In this document: piece by piece, positions 7,215 to 16,597 of the stretch | Position numbering within the stretch: position 1 is the first letter of the stretch | Layout: the number at the start of each line of letters is the position of its first letter | Source: Chryseotalea sanaruensis | Lineage (GTDB): Bacteria; Bacteroidota; Bacteroidia; Cytophagales; Cyclobacteriaceae | Assembly: GCF_003990915.1 (NCBI RefSeq) | Contig: NZ_BHXQ01000006.1 | Location: forward strand, 62,001-126,000 | DNA: 64,000 nt | Direction of reading: 5' to 3' | Made by a program: the position numbers and the translations under genes | The notes under the pieces: generated by a model | What the model saw: only the letters and a program-made list of their open reading frames with translations | What the model was told of the DNA's origin: nothing | Databases searched by the model: none

Positions 7215-8599
7215 TAATCATTCGGCAGGGAAGCGATGATTTCATTCACCATGCTCACCATATCAAAGCCATGATGCGATATACCTAATCGTACAATAAC
7301 TAAATCTTCCGAAGGAATCACCATTACAAATTGCTCTTCAAAACCATCTGCCCAGTAAGCATCTTGTGGTAGATCAGGGTATTTTCGGTTTTGCGGATTG
7401 TCCTTGGCTCCGGCATTCAACCACCATTGTGCACCATATTCTCCAAGTGGGGGAGTGGTTGCAGGTGTGGTCGTATATTTCACCCAACCTTCTGGTAAAA
7501 TATGTTCACCATTCCACACACCATCATTATAATAGAGTAAACCGAATCGTGCCCAGTCGCGTGCGGTAGCAAAACTGTAAGAGGAGCCAACGAAAGTACC
7601 CGATGCATCAGGTTCTATCACGGTGTTTAACATACCGATTTTGTAGAAGAGTCGTTCATACGGAAAACGATGGTAAAGTGTATCACCCAACTGTTGGCGA
7701 ATCATTCTCGACATAATATTGGTGGATGCACTGGAATATTGAAAGTGTGTATTCGGTTGTTGAACCAGCGGACGACTGGCGGCATATGCACCTTTATCAT
7801 CACTGTAGATAAACATCTGATGAAAATCCTGAAAAGGATTGAAGTAAGTCTCTGACCACTTTAAACCACTGCTGGCTTGTAAAAGATTGTTTACAGTAAT
7901 GCGGGCACGCGCATCGTCTTTCCACTCAGGAACAGGAGCAGGGTCTTCAACACGAAGGTTGCCATCGTTAACTAACAAACCGATTAAAGCATTGGTAATG
8001 CTCTTGGTCATAGACCAGCCCATCAGTTTCGTTTGTGGTGTAACGTAATCAGCATATTGCTCAGCAATGAGTTGTCCTTTATATAACACAACTACGGCCA
8101 ATGTATTTTTAGGCTTAGCGGAATCAGTTTCAATCAAAGCAATTTCCAACGCTTTGTCTATGCGTTCTTTATCAATGTCGGTAGCGATAGAATCCAATAA
8201 GAGATTACCCATTGGCCAGGCGAGCGTATCCTGTAAATAAGCTGGTGCTTGTGCTAAACTAATTTGCTGTGATCTCACCTCTTCTTCGCTACGTTCTGCT
8301 AACAAAGTGCAACCCAAACCCTTTCTATAGATAGCTTTTGCTTTAGCCAGCAATACAGTGGCAGTAACAGAAGAGTCACTGGTATCTACTTCAAGGCCGG
8401 CACTGGATAAGGTTGGAAAAACAGTGAGTTCTTTTTCCCGAACACTTTCTACAGTTCTGCCAGAAACATATACACAAGAGCAAACAGTTTTGGCAGCCAT
8501 GCCAGCCATAATAGGAGTGAAGCTATAAACCACTACAAGTACAACAAGTAGCAAAATACCAATCAGGGAAAGTAAAGTAACCTTAATGAACTTTTTCAT
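7214..8599 (-). CDS. Serine hydrolase of the class C beta-lactamase family
   Basis: A 461-residue protein with an N-terminal membrane anchor or uncleaved signal (about residues 7-30), then a beta-lactamase/DD-peptidase-type fold outside the cytoplasmic membrane. The catalytic SxxK is SMTK at 196-199 (in GWSMTKSITNALIG), the second motif is YSS at 288-290 in place of YxN, and an HHGF segment near the C-terminus stands where the third motif is expected. Family members include esterases, transpeptidase-like enzymes and 6-aminohexanoate-dimer hydrolases; the substrate cannot be told. A CSC pair at about residues 40-42 lies just after the membrane segment. It is probably co-transcribed with trmN6. 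Confidence 0.88.
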   Translation of the reverse strand: MKKFIKVTLLSLIGILLLVVLVVVYSFTPIMAGMAAKTVCSCVYVSGRTVESVREKELTVFPTLSSAGLEVDTSDSSVTATVLLAKAKAIYRKGLGCTLLAERSEEEVRSQQISLAQAPAYLQDTLAWPMGNLLLDSIATDIDKERIDKALEIALIETDSAKPKNTLAVVVLYKGQLIAEQYADYVTPQTKLMGWSMTKSITNALIGLLVNDGNLRVEDPAPVPEWKDDARARITVNNLLQASSGLKWSETYFNPFQDFHQMFIYSDDKGAYAASRPLVQQPNTHFQYSSASTNIMSRMIRQQLGDTLYHRFPYERLFYKIGMLNTVIEPDASGTFVGSSYSFATARDWARFGLLYYNDGVWNGEHILPEGWVKYTTTPATTPPLGEYGAQWWLNAGAKDNPQNRKYPDLPQDAYWADGFEEQFVMVIPSEDLVIVRLGISHHGFDMVSMVNEIIASLPND

Positions 8600-8634
8600 A
8601 TTATTTTCGTCTTACTAAGCTAAGGGAAATTTAT

Positions 8635-9429
8635 ATGAAGTATCTTATTTTTTTAATTGTACTCTTACCCATCAGCTTAGCAGCACAGGATGTTGAAGTT
8701 TTTTCTGAGAAAACAGATACTACGATAAATTTTTATGCCCGCAGCCCTTACCATTGTCACTATACAGTAGAAGTTAAGTTTGAGGTCTTCAATAACATGG
8801 AAAGCTCAATACCCTTGCCGGCTAGACTTATTATAGAACCACTGGCGACAAAACAATTTTTAATGGCGATCAAACGTAAAGCCAATGCAAAATCCTGGGG
8901 TTACAAGTTTCAATATCGCTTCGATCAAGGTAATTTAATTAGTACTAAGCATGAGGACAACTATCCATATTTATTGCCATATACTTCTTCACGTCAGCAC
9001 AAACTGATGCAAGGCTATTTTGGTAAGTTTTCGCATATGGAAACACATTCCCTTGATTTTGAAATGCCAGAAGGCACAAGCATTGTTGCTGCCAGGGAGG
9101 GTATAGTAATTAAAACCAAACAGGATTCTAATAGGGGTGGAGCTTCGCGTGATTTTATTGATCAGGGAAATTTTGTGCTCATCTATCATAGCGATGGCAC
9201 CTTTGGCAATTATTTTCATTTGAAGCAGAACGGTGTCCGTGTAGAAGTAGGGCAGCAGGTGAAAAAGGGGGATCTTATCGGCTTAAGTGGTAACACCGGC
9301 TGGAGTAGTGCACCACATTTACATTTTGAAGTACTTTTGCCAGGTAATGGTGCGAAACTAACAGTGCCTACTAAATTTTTATTAGCCAATGGCAAAATCG
9401 AAGAGCTCAAAGAAGGCAGTTCGTATTAG
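8635..9429 (+). CDS. M23 (LytM-type) metallopeptidase
   Basis: A 264-residue exported protein with a signal peptide (residues 1-17, ending LAAQ). The C-terminal half is an M23 peptidase domain, usually a peptidoglycan endopeptidase. The zinc ligands are visible as H138/D141 (HSLD) and HLH at 228-230, with a further histidine at H195 in YFHLK. The ligand set appears complete, so the enzyme is probably active. The N-terminal half looks like a beta-rich accessory domain. The next gene starts inside its last 41 bases in another frame, suggesting translational coupling. Confidence 0.9.
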   Translation: MKYLIFLIVLLPISLAAQDVEVFSEKTDTTINFYARSPYHCHYTVEVKFEVFNNMESSIPLPARLIIEPLATKQFLMAIKRKANAKSWGYKFQYRFDQGNLISTKHEDNYPYLLPYTSSRQHKLMQGYFGKFSHMETHSLDFEMPEGTSIVAAREGIVIKTKQDSNRGGASRDFIDQGNFVLIYHSDGTFGNYFHLKQNGVRVEVGQQVKKGDLIGLSGNTGWSSAPHLHFEVLLPGNGAKLTVPTKFLLANGKIEELKEGSSY

Positions 9430-10198
9430 TGATCTTCAGTCTTTTTTAGATGAAAAGGTTGATAAATTCAATCAACCGGGCTTTATTGAAAATGATCCCA
9501 TTAGTATCCCGCATCGTTTTAAAAAGAAGCAGGATATAGAAATCGCAGGCTTTTTTGCGGCCATGCTGGCATGGGGCCAACGCATTACGGTATTAAATAA
9601 GTGTACCGATCTGTTAAACAGAATGGACAATGCTCCCCACGATTTCATGTTGCATCACACAGAAAATGACTTGAAGGCCTTCACAACTTTCAAGCACAGA
9701 ACTTTTAATGCTACTGACACACTTTATTTTTTGGCATTCCTTTCTCATCATTATAAAAAGCATGCATCGTTGGAAACACTTTTTGCAGTAGATAAAAAAG
9801 AGGAAACAATAGAGAAGGGACTTATTAATTTCCACCATACATTTTTCAGCTTGGCGGATGCTCCACACCGAACAAAGAAACACGTGCCTACCCCTGAGCG
9901 CAAGTCAACCTGCAAACGCTTAAGTATGTATTTACGTTGGATGGTGCGCAATGATCAGAAAGGTGTAGACTTTGGCATTTGGAAAAAGATACAACCAGCG
10001 CAATTGATTTGTCCTTGCGATTTGCATGTTGAGCGTGTAGCCCGTCAGTTGAAATTGATCAAACGTAAACCTACTGATTGGCAAACAGCATTAGAGCTGA
10101 CAGCCAACTTGCGTAAACTTGATCCGCTTGATCCTGTTAAATATGACTTCGCCCTCTTTGGTCTAGGCATTGAAGAAGGTTGGTCAAAATTGAAGTGA
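9389..10198 (+). CDS. TIGR02757 family protein
   Basis: A 269-residue soluble protein matching the uncharacterised TIGR02757 family common in Bacteroidota. The family pattern is visible in FNQPGFIENDPISIPHRF (about 27-44), IEIAGFFAAMLAWGQR (about 50-65), and MYLRWMVRNDQKGVDFGIW (about 167-185), the last resembling a helix-hairpin-helix region of DNA glycosylases. A further PCDLHVERVARQL lies near residue 199. A DNA-repair-like role is only a guess. The ATG at 9389 overlaps the end of the M23 gene by 41 bases. Confidence 0.8.
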   Translation: MAKSKSSKKAVRISDLQSFLDEKVDKFNQPGFIENDPISIPHRFKKKQDIEIAGFFAAMLAWGQRITVLNKCTDLLNRMDNAPHDFMLHHTENDLKAFTTFKHRTFNATDTLYFLAFLSHHYKKHASLETLFAVDKKEETIEKGLINFHHTFFSLADAPHRTKKHVPTPERKSTCKRLSMYLRWMVRNDQKGVDFGIWKKIQPAQLICPCDLHVERVARQLKLIKRKPTDWQTALELTANLRKLDPLDPVKYDFALFGLGIEEGWSKLK

Positions 10199-10227
10199 TT
10201 AAAGACTATCTCAAAAGTAAGAGGACT

Positions 10228-10359
10228 CGTCATTGTAAGCCTCCTGGATAGGGTTTGTGCTAGGGAATGCGAAGCAATCTAGATGCTTGCTTTAAAGAAT
10301 CATAGATAGATTGCTTCGTCAATCCACCGCACATTCCAGCCCAATTCCTAGTAATGACG
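10228..10359. repeat. REP-like nested inverted repeat
   Basis: Inner arms GAAGCAATCTA (10271-10281) and TAGATTGCTTC (10307-10317) are perfect reverse complements; outer arms CGTCATT (10228-10234) and AATGACG (10353-10359) are also perfect. The nested pattern with CGTCATT ends and GAAGCAATCT inner arms recalls palindromic intergenic elements I have seen in several bacterial phyla. It fills most of the 197-base gap between the convergent TIGR02757 and cyanophycinase-like genes and may double as a bidirectional transcription end. No transposase is present. Confidence 0.65.
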
Positions 10360-10395
10360 TGATTTTTTAGGTGCGAAGTATTTTTGAGATTACTT

Positions 10396-11415
10396 CTAAT
10401 TGTTCCTTCTCTTTAAAACACCTTCTTCTACATACCAATACTGATCAGCAGCGGTTGGCCATTGCGATAAATTAAAGGCAGGATTGCCCGCTGTATTACC
10501 TGCAACAATTTTTACAGAAAGTGCTTCCTGATTATGATTCCATTGCAGGGGCTGGGCGTTTTCATATTTTTCTGGAAGTAGGCCCTTGCTTTGAATAAAA
10601 TAAGCATTACCTGATCCATAAACTATAGCATTACCGTTTTCATCAATGCAAACAGCTGTTTTTTCATCTACGCCAATACCCTTAGCGTTGGTTATTCCGA
10701 AATCTTTTATCATCCTGGCCATAAAAACCATATGTCTTCCTTCTCTACCTCTTTGCGAATAATGTTGATCAGCTATTACATTTTTAAGGTAGGGGAGGTT
10801 AATAAAACTTTTGGAGAGGCTGACGGTAGTGTGATAAGGATTTAATAAAACTTTATCGCTAAGGGCAGAACCTTCTTTGGCATCAAACACATACTCGCTT
10901 AAAACAGCGCAACCTGCGCTGGTGCCACCAATCGGTATCTTTTTTTCTTCAACCAGGTATTGAATGGCCGCAGAGACTTCTGTGCCAGACCAAAATTTCA
11001 CGTAATTACTTTGATCCCCACCGGCAATAAATACTGCCTCTGCTTCACGAAGGCGCTTACCCACAGCAGGGTCGTTGGCTTTTTCACGGCTATCCAAAAG
11101 GAATGTCTCTACAGAGTTTAAACCGCCTAAATTGTAGATGTAGTCATTATAACCTGTTGAGCCTGAAGATCGAATGATTACGAAATCGCCACCACCACTT
11201 TTTTTAATCATCCAGCGTAATGCATCTTCAACGTCAGTACTGCCTCCCATTAATACGATGCCGGAGGAACTTTCCGTTACAACGTCTTCTGATGAGCCAA
11301 CCAACCCAAGGCTATGGGTGGTAAGACTATTTTTCAGGTTTACTACTTCATCTTGCGATTGACAGACTGAAAAAGTAAGTAAAATGCTGAATATGAGGGT
11401 TGTACTTTTTTTCAT
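10396..11415 (-). CDS. Cyanophycinase-like peptidase (family S51), exported
   Basis: A 339-residue exported hydrolase with a signal peptide (residues 1-20, ending CQSQ). The S51 core is clear: LMGGSTDVEDALRWM near 55, VFIAGGDQSNYVKFW near 128, and the nucleophile elbow GGTSAG at 163-168 with S166 as the catalytic serine. FGITNAKGIGVDEKTAV, typical of cyanophycinases, comes later. Such enzymes cleave cyanophycin (Arg-Asp polymer) or related isopeptides; no cyanophycin synthetase gene is in the window, so it may feed on external polymer. The start overlaps the stop of the upstream membrane-protein gene by 4 bases. Confidence 0.88.
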   Translation of the reverse strand: MKKSTTLIFSILLTFSVCQSQDEVVNLKNSLTTHSLGLVGSSEDVVTESSSGIVLMGGSTDVEDALRWMIKKSGGGDFVIIRSSGSTGYNDYIYNLGGLNSVETFLLDSREKANDPAVGKRLREAEAVFIAGGDQSNYVKFWSGTEVSAAIQYLVEEKKIPIGGTSAGCAVLSEYVFDAKEGSALSDKVLLNPYHTTVSLSKSFINLPYLKNVIADQHYSQRGREGRHMVFMARMIKDFGITNAKGIGVDEKTAVCIDENGNAIVYGSGNAYFIQSKGLLPEKYENAQPLQWNHNQEALSVKIVAGNTAGNPAFNLSQWPTAADQYWYVEEGVLKRRNN

Positions 11416-11981
11416 TTCAGAATTAATTCATCAGGATTAAAAATAAAACTAATGCCTAGTAAGAGCAGCATGAGTATGGCCAGCGCACCATGCATTTTTT
11501 CAGGAATTTGTTTTAAAGCCAGTAAGGTAAGGAAGACAAAGGCCACAAAAAATTGTCCTAACTGTTCTTCAATTGCATAATCTAAAACAAAATGATTTTG
11601 TAAGATGCTGATTACCACAAGTAAAAGCGCAGCACCAAAGTATTTTCTGTAGTTGTTTAAATAATGCTGTTTCAAATCAAGACCTGCCTTCGACCATTTT
11701 TGTGGGAAGAGTAAATGGGCAAGTACAAACAGTACAATAGGGTAGGTAATGATGAAAAGAAACAGTGGTAAAGTCCAGGTCATTTCTGCCCGTAGGCTAT
11801 ACGTTATCCACCACTCCTGTATGTGTAACACAAAGACAATCAGCATCCAAACACCATAAGGCCAGTACATACTGATCATTTCCCACCTTTTAATAATGTC
11901 GGCAAGCCCTGTCAGGATCACTGTAATTCCTAAACCAAGTATGATTGAAATCAATACACTCACGTACTCAAATGGGCTCAT
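11412..11981 (-). CDS. Unknown integral membrane protein
   Basis: A 189-residue protein with about six membrane segments (roughly 8-28, 40-60, 68-92, 112-130, 138-152, 162-180) and few charged loops. I recognise no family. It shares a 4-base overlap with the cyanophycinase-like gene downstream and is divergent from the act operon, with about 190 bases between the start codons. The long first segment and aromatic loops (YWPYGVWM, HIQEWWITYSL) are the only notable features. Confidence 0.7.
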   Translation of the reverse strand: MSPFEYVSVLISIILGLGITVILTGLADIIKRWEMISMYWPYGVWMLIVFVLHIQEWWITYSLRAEMTWTLPLFLFIITYPIVLFVLAHLLFPQKWSKAGLDLKQHYLNNYRKYFGAALLLVVISILQNHFVLDYAIEEQLGQFFVAFVFLTLLALKQIPEKMHGALAILMLLLLGISFIFNPDELILK

Positions 11982-12108
11982 AACAAATAATTTATAAAGA
12001 TTCTAAATTACATTTTAGGCATTTCAACACACCAATGTAAGCGTACCTTCGCTGCCGAAAAAAACGTGAAGAATGTTTTTGGAAAGAGTTCCTAAAACGT
12101 CAAATAAA

Positions 12109-12139
12109 TTTGAAAAAATGACTTCTGATAGTAGATTTG
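12109..12139 (+). promoter_or_regulatory. Promoter of the act-cox respiratory operon
   Basis: TTTG (12109-12112) and TAGATTTG (12132-12139) match the Bacteroidota -33 TTTG and -7 TAnnTTTG elements with a 19-base spacer, which is the expected distance. Transcription would start near 12146, 29 bases before the ATG at 12175 and downstream of the two earlier in-frame ATGs (12073, 12118). This fixes the likely actA start. No activity data are available. Confidence 0.7.
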
Positions 12140-12174
12140 TGGCTTCTGCTTTACAACCGGACACTAAACCAGAC

Positions 12175-13422
12175 ATGACAAAGCATACTCAACTTGCGAC
12201 ACTAAAGTTTACCTTCCTGTCGCTCCTATTAACGGTTCTTTGTTCCATTTCTTTCGCGCAAGATATTCCCGCTGATCCAGCTGCGATCAGTGCCGGTGAG
12301 TCTCTGTTTAACGCGAATTGTAAAACCTGTCACAGGGTTCACCAAAAGCTGATTGGTCCTGCTTTGGCTGATGTGTACAACCGTGCTCCATCTATAGATT
12401 GGATTAAATCATTCATTAAAAACTCTGCAGGTCTTATTGCTTCTGGTGATGCCTATGCAGTAAACCTTTATAACGAATATAACAAAACACAGATGACTGC
12501 TTTCTCCGGCTTAAAGGATGAGCAGATCATGCAGATTTTAGCCTATGTACAAGCTGAAACTATTAAAGGTCCTCCTGTTGCAGCAGCTCCTGTTGCAGCA
12601 GCGGGTGGTAGTGGTGATGCTGGTTCAGGCATTCCTTCTTCTTATTTAAATGCTATAGTTGCAGGTCTTGTACTAATCCTTGTTCTGCTGGTTGTAATCC
12701 TTGGTTTCTTGGTTTCTGCTTTAAAGCGATTCCTCGATCAGAAGGATTTAAGTGCAGAAGACAAGGAACTGGTACATTCTCCTATCACTTCTAACAGCAT
12801 TTTAAAAAGTGCAGGATTTTCATTTATCGTTATCTTTTTTGTAGTGGCACTTGGATTTAAAGCATTGATCAATGGCTTGTTCTCAATTGGCGTTCAACAG
12901 GGATACGCACCAAAGCAACCTATTGCATTCTCTCACCAGATTCACGCTGGTCAATATGAAATTCAGTGTCAGTATTGCCATACAGGTGTAACTAAAGGAA
13001 AGAGTGCAACTATTCCTTCCGTAAATGTTTGTATGAACTGCCACAATCAGATTAAAGAAGGAGCGCTTTATGGAACAGCTGAACTCAGCAAGATCCAGGC
13101 TGCTTACGATAATAATACCCCTATACAGTGGGTTAGAATTCACAACCTGCCTGACTTGGCTTATTTCAATCACGCACAACACGTAAATGTGGGTGGTATA
13201 GAATGCCAGACTTGTCACGGACCTATACAAGAAATGGAAGTTGTTCGTCAGCACTCATTATTAACAATGGGCTGGTGTATCGACTGTCATAGAAAAACAG
13301 ATGTAAACTCAAAAGGCAACGCCTATTACGATAAACTGGTAGAACTTCACAACAAGTCGAGCAAGAGCGCGATGAAAGTGGAAGACATTGGTGGTTTGGA
13401 ATGTGCTAAGTGTCACTATTAA
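12175..13422 (+). CDS. actA: Alternative complex III subunit ActA, multiheme cytochrome c with N-terminal monoheme domain
   Basis: Heme-carrying subunit of the quinol:cytochrome c oxidoreductase (alternative complex III). The frame is open from 12073, but I place the start at 12175 (415 residues) because a signal peptide begins there (about 28 residues, ending SFAQD) and the promoter lies upstream of it. Six CxxCH heme motifs are present: CKTCH in an N-terminal cytochrome c domain (about residue 49), then a membrane segment near 160-180, then CQYCH, CMNCH, CQTCH, CIDCH and CAKCH in the C-terminal half. The classical ActA is pentaheme, so this one carries an added monoheme domain. It is first in the act operon. 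Confidence 0.92.
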   Translation: MTKHTQLATLKFTFLSLLLTVLCSISFAQDIPADPAAISAGESLFNANCKTCHRVHQKLIGPALADVYNRAPSIDWIKSFIKNSAGLIASGDAYAVNLYNEYNKTQMTAFSGLKDEQIMQILAYVQAETIKGPPVAAAPVAAAGGSGDAGSGIPSSYLNAIVAGLVLILVLLVVILGFLVSALKRFLDQKDLSAEDKELVHSPITSNSILKSAGFSFIVIFFVVALGFKALINGLFSIGVQQGYAPKQPIAFSHQIHAGQYEIQCQYCHTGVTKGKSATIPSVNVCMNCHNQIKEGALYGTAELSKIQAAYDNNTPIQWVRIHNLPDLAYFNHAQHVNVGGIECQTCHGPIQEMEVVRQHSLLTMGWCIDCHRKTDVNSKGNAYYDKLVELHNKSSKSAMKVEDIGGLECAKCHY

Positions 13423-13462
13423 TAGCTGAAAATCAACTTACTACGATCGCGATAATAAACGT

Positions 13463-16400
13463 ATGAAGGAAAATACGAAAGTATACTGGAAAGGTCTGGA
13501 GCAGTTAACAAACTCTCCTGATTTTGTACAAAATGCGCACAAGGAATTTCCTGAAGCGCCTCCGGAAGAAAACTTAGATCACTCTCGCAGGGACTTCCTG
13601 AAGATGATGGGTTTTGGTGTCTCTGCTGTAGCCTTGGCTGCCTGCGAAGCGCCTATCCGTAAAGCAATTCCCTATGTTAATAAACCTGTTGATTTAGATC
13701 CAAGTGTGGCCAACTACTACGCTTCTACCTATATTAATGGTGGTGACTATTGCTCTATCGTGGTTAAAACACGCGAGGGTCGTCCTATTAAAGTAGATGG
13801 TAATGCTTTATCAAGCGTAACTAAAGGCGGAACAAGCGCACAAGTGGAGGCATCAGTGCTTTCTCTTTACGACAACGATCGTCTTCGTGCACCTAAGTCA
13901 GCTGGTAAAAACACTGCATGGGAAGATCTTGATAAGGCTGTTATTGCTAAGTTGACTGAAATCAACGCGGCTGGTGGTCAGATCAGAATTGTGAGCAATA
14001 CTGTGTTGAGCCCTAGCACTAAAGCGGCTATCGACAAGTTCAAAGCGAAGTATCCTACAACACAACATATTCAATACGATCAAAACTCTCATTTCGGTAT
14101 TGCGAAAGCGAACGAAGAATCATTTGGCACAGCCATGATTCCTTCTTACGACTTCAGCAAAGCAAAAGTGATAGTTAGCATCGGGGCTGATTTCCTGAAT
14201 GCTTGGGGATCGCCAATTGAAAACACAAAACAATATGCCATTACCCGCGATGCAGGTGAAGGTAAGAATGACATCTCTCGTCACTTCCAATTCGAATCTA
14301 ATCTTTCTGTAACGGGTGCTAACGCAGATTACCGCTCACAGCTTAAGCCTTCAGAAGAAGGTGCTGTAGTAGTTGCATTATATAATGAGATAGCAAGTCT
14401 TGCAGGTCGCGCAACCGTAAGCGGTGGTGTTGAAAAAAATTATTTGAAAAAAGCAGCACAAGAGCTTTGGGCAAACAGAGGCAAAGCCTTAGTAGTTGCA
14501 GGTTCTAATGATAAAGCTGTTCAGGTTTTAGTAAACGGAATTAACAACATGTTAGGAAGCTATGGTGTTACCATCCTTCCTCATCTGCCAGTATACTTCC
14601 GTCAGGGTGACGATGCAGCCATGGCCAACTTCGTAAGCGAAGTGGAAGGCGGTAAAGTAGCTGGTGTTATTTTCTTTAACTGTAACCCAGTTTACGATCA
14701 TCCAATGGGTGATAAGATCGGTGCAGCCTTAAAGAATGTAAGCTTAAGCGTATCAACTTCTTACAAAGAAGATGAAACAGCTTCAATGACAGCATTCTTA
14801 GCACCTGATCATCATTATTTGGAAGCATGGAATGATGCTGAACCTAAGAAAAATCATTTCAGCTTAGCACAACCTGCTATTACACCAATTTACAAAACAC
14901 GTGCAGCGCAAGAAAGCTTCATGATTTGGGCTGGTGAAAGCAATGTTGACTATTTTGAATTCGTAAAAAATAACTGGAAGAACCGTTTTTTTAAAGGTGG
15001 TAATTTCCAAAGCTTCTGGGATAAGTGCTTGTACGATGGCGTACTTGAAATGCCAGTTGATGCAGCGTCAGTTTCTTTTGCAGGTAATGTGTCTGCAGCA
15101 GCAAGTGCTATTGCAGCCAACTATAAATCAGGTGCCGCTTTCGAACTGGCTATCTATGAAAATGGAACAGTAGGAAATGGTTCTCAGGCAAACAATCCTT
15201 TATTACAGGAATTACCTGAGCCTATCACTAAAGCTGTTTGGGATCATTATGTATTGATTTCTCAAAAAGATGCAGCGGCAGCAGGTATTACTAACCCTGA
15301 AAGCAAAACCCGTTATGCCAACGTAACGGCTAATGGTAAAACTGTAAAATTGCCAGTGTTGATTCAACCAGGTTTGGCACAAGGTGTATTAGCCATTGCC
15401 ATTGGTTATGGTCGCACAAAGGCTGGTAAAGTAGCAGATGGTATTGGAGAAAACGTTTATCCTATGGTTACGATGACCAACGGATCGTTGAACTTCAGTG
15501 CTGCTGAGGCCAAGTTTGAATTACTAAGCGAAGATTATCAGATTGCTCAAACACAGACACACCATACTTATATGGCGCGTCAGACTGTGATCCGTGAGTT
15601 TAAATCAATAGATGTAAAGGAAAATCCTGAAATCTTAACAAAATCATTTGCACCTAAGGTTGCTACCTGGTTAGATGAAGATCACCAAGTGAAGCCAGGT
15701 GAACTTTCCATGTGGAAAGGTCACGATTACAAGAACCACCATTGGGGTATGGCCATTGACCTGAACACTTGTACAGGTTGTGCCGCCTGCGTTGTGGCTT
15801 GTAACGTAGAAAATAACGTAGCCCTTGTTGGTCGCGAAGAAGTAATCAACCGCAGAGAAATGCATTGGTTACGTATCGACCGCTACTATAGCAGCGATGC
15901 AGAAGTAACAGACTGGAAAGGTTTGGAAGAAGCTTCAGACAATCCTGAAGTTGTGTTCCAGCCAATGTTGTGTCAGCATTGTAATAATGCACCTTGCGAA
16001 ACAGTTTGTCCTGTTGCAGCAACAACACACAGCACAGAAGGCTTGAACCAGATGACGTACAACCGTTGTATCGGTACACGTTACTGCGCAAACAACTGTC
16101 CATATAAAGTAAGACGTTTCAACTGGTTTAAATACCACGATAACAAGCAGTTTGAGAAATCAAACGTTGCGCAAACTTCAGACATCGGTAAAATGGTGTT
16201 GAACCCTGATGTAACGGTTCGTTCACGCGGTGTGATGGAGAAATGTTCATTCTGCGTTCAGAAGATTCAGGCAGGTAAATTAACTGCGAAGAGAGAGAGA
16301 CGTGAATTGCAGGATGGTGAAGTAACCACTGCATGTCAGACTTCTTGCTCTACAGGTGCGATCACTTTTGGTGATATGAATAACCCTGAAAGCAAAATCT

Positions 16401-16561
16401 CTAAACTATTGAAGTTACGTCCGGCAAATCCTGACAGACCTTACAGTATTGACAAGATTGCAGATAACCCGCGTGCTTACACAGTGTTGGAAGAAATTGG
16501 TGTTAAACCAAACATCTTCTACCTGAGCAAGATCAGAAACAAGGATTCAGCAAACGCTTAA
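13463..16561 (+). CDS. actB: Alternative complex III subunit ActB, molybdopterin-oxidoreductase-like iron-sulfur protein
   Basis: A 1032-residue periplasmic subunit. A Tat-type signal lies inside the N-terminus (SRRDFLKMMGFG at about 41-52) followed by a lipobox-like ALAACEAP, matching the 'TAT-variant-translocated' family. The first 700 residues resemble a molybdopterin oxidoreductase but lack an N-terminal cluster motif; in known complexes this part binds no cofactor. The C-terminal ferredoxin-like part carries the cysteine sets CTGCAACVVAC, CQHCNNAPCETVCP, CIGTRYCANNCP, CSFC and CQTSC, enough for four Fe-S clusters. It relays electrons between the quinol site and ActA. It follows actA after 40 bases. 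Confidence 0.95.
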   Translation: MKENTKVYWKGLEQLTNSPDFVQNAHKEFPEAPPEENLDHSRRDFLKMMGFGVSAVALAACEAPIRKAIPYVNKPVDLDPSVANYYASTYINGGDYCSIVVKTREGRPIKVDGNALSSVTKGGTSAQVEASVLSLYDNDRLRAPKSAGKNTAWEDLDKAVIAKLTEINAAGGQIRIVSNTVLSPSTKAAIDKFKAKYPTTQHIQYDQNSHFGIAKANEESFGTAMIPSYDFSKAKVIVSIGADFLNAWGSPIENTKQYAITRDAGEGKNDISRHFQFESNLSVTGANADYRSQLKPSEEGAVVVALYNEIASLAGRATVSGGVEKNYLKKAAQELWANRGKALVVAGSNDKAVQVLVNGINNMLGSYGVTILPHLPVYFRQGDDAAMANFVSEVEGGKVAGVIFFNCNPVYDHPMGDKIGAALKNVSLSVSTSYKEDETASMTAFLAPDHHYLEAWNDAEPKKNHFSLAQPAITPIYKTRAAQESFMIWAGESNVDYFEFVKNNWKNRFFKGGNFQSFWDKCLYDGVLEMPVDAASVSFAGNVSAAASAIAANYKSGAAFELAIYENGTVGNGSQANNPLLQELPEPITKAVWDHYVLISQKDAAAAGITNPESKTRYANVTANGKTVKLPVLIQPGLAQGVLAIAIGYGRTKAGKVADGIGENVYPMVTMTNGSLNFSAAEAKFELLSEDYQIAQTQTHHTYMARQTVIREFKSIDVKENPEILTKSFAPKVATWLDEDHQVKPGELSMWKGHDYKNHHWGMAIDLNTCTGCAACVVACNVENNVALVGREEVINRREMHWLRIDRYYSSDAEVTDWKGLEEASDNPEVVFQPMLCQHCNNAPCETVCPVAATTHSTEGLNQMTYNRCIGTRYCANNCPYKVRRFNWFKYHDNKQFEKSNVAQTSDIGKMVLNPDVTVRSRGVMEKCSFCVQKIQAGKLTAKRERRELQDGEVTTACQTSCSTGAITFGDMNNPESKISKLLKLRPANPDRPYSIDKIADNPRAYTVLEEIGVKPNIFYLSKIRNKDSANA

Positions 16562-16597
16562 GAAAACGAATAACACAACGACTAACGATAACAAAAT

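Noticed and set aside
12883..13254. 123-codon minus-strand open frame inside actA
   Set aside because: The plus strand here encodes four of the CxxCH heme motifs; the antisense frame is incidental.
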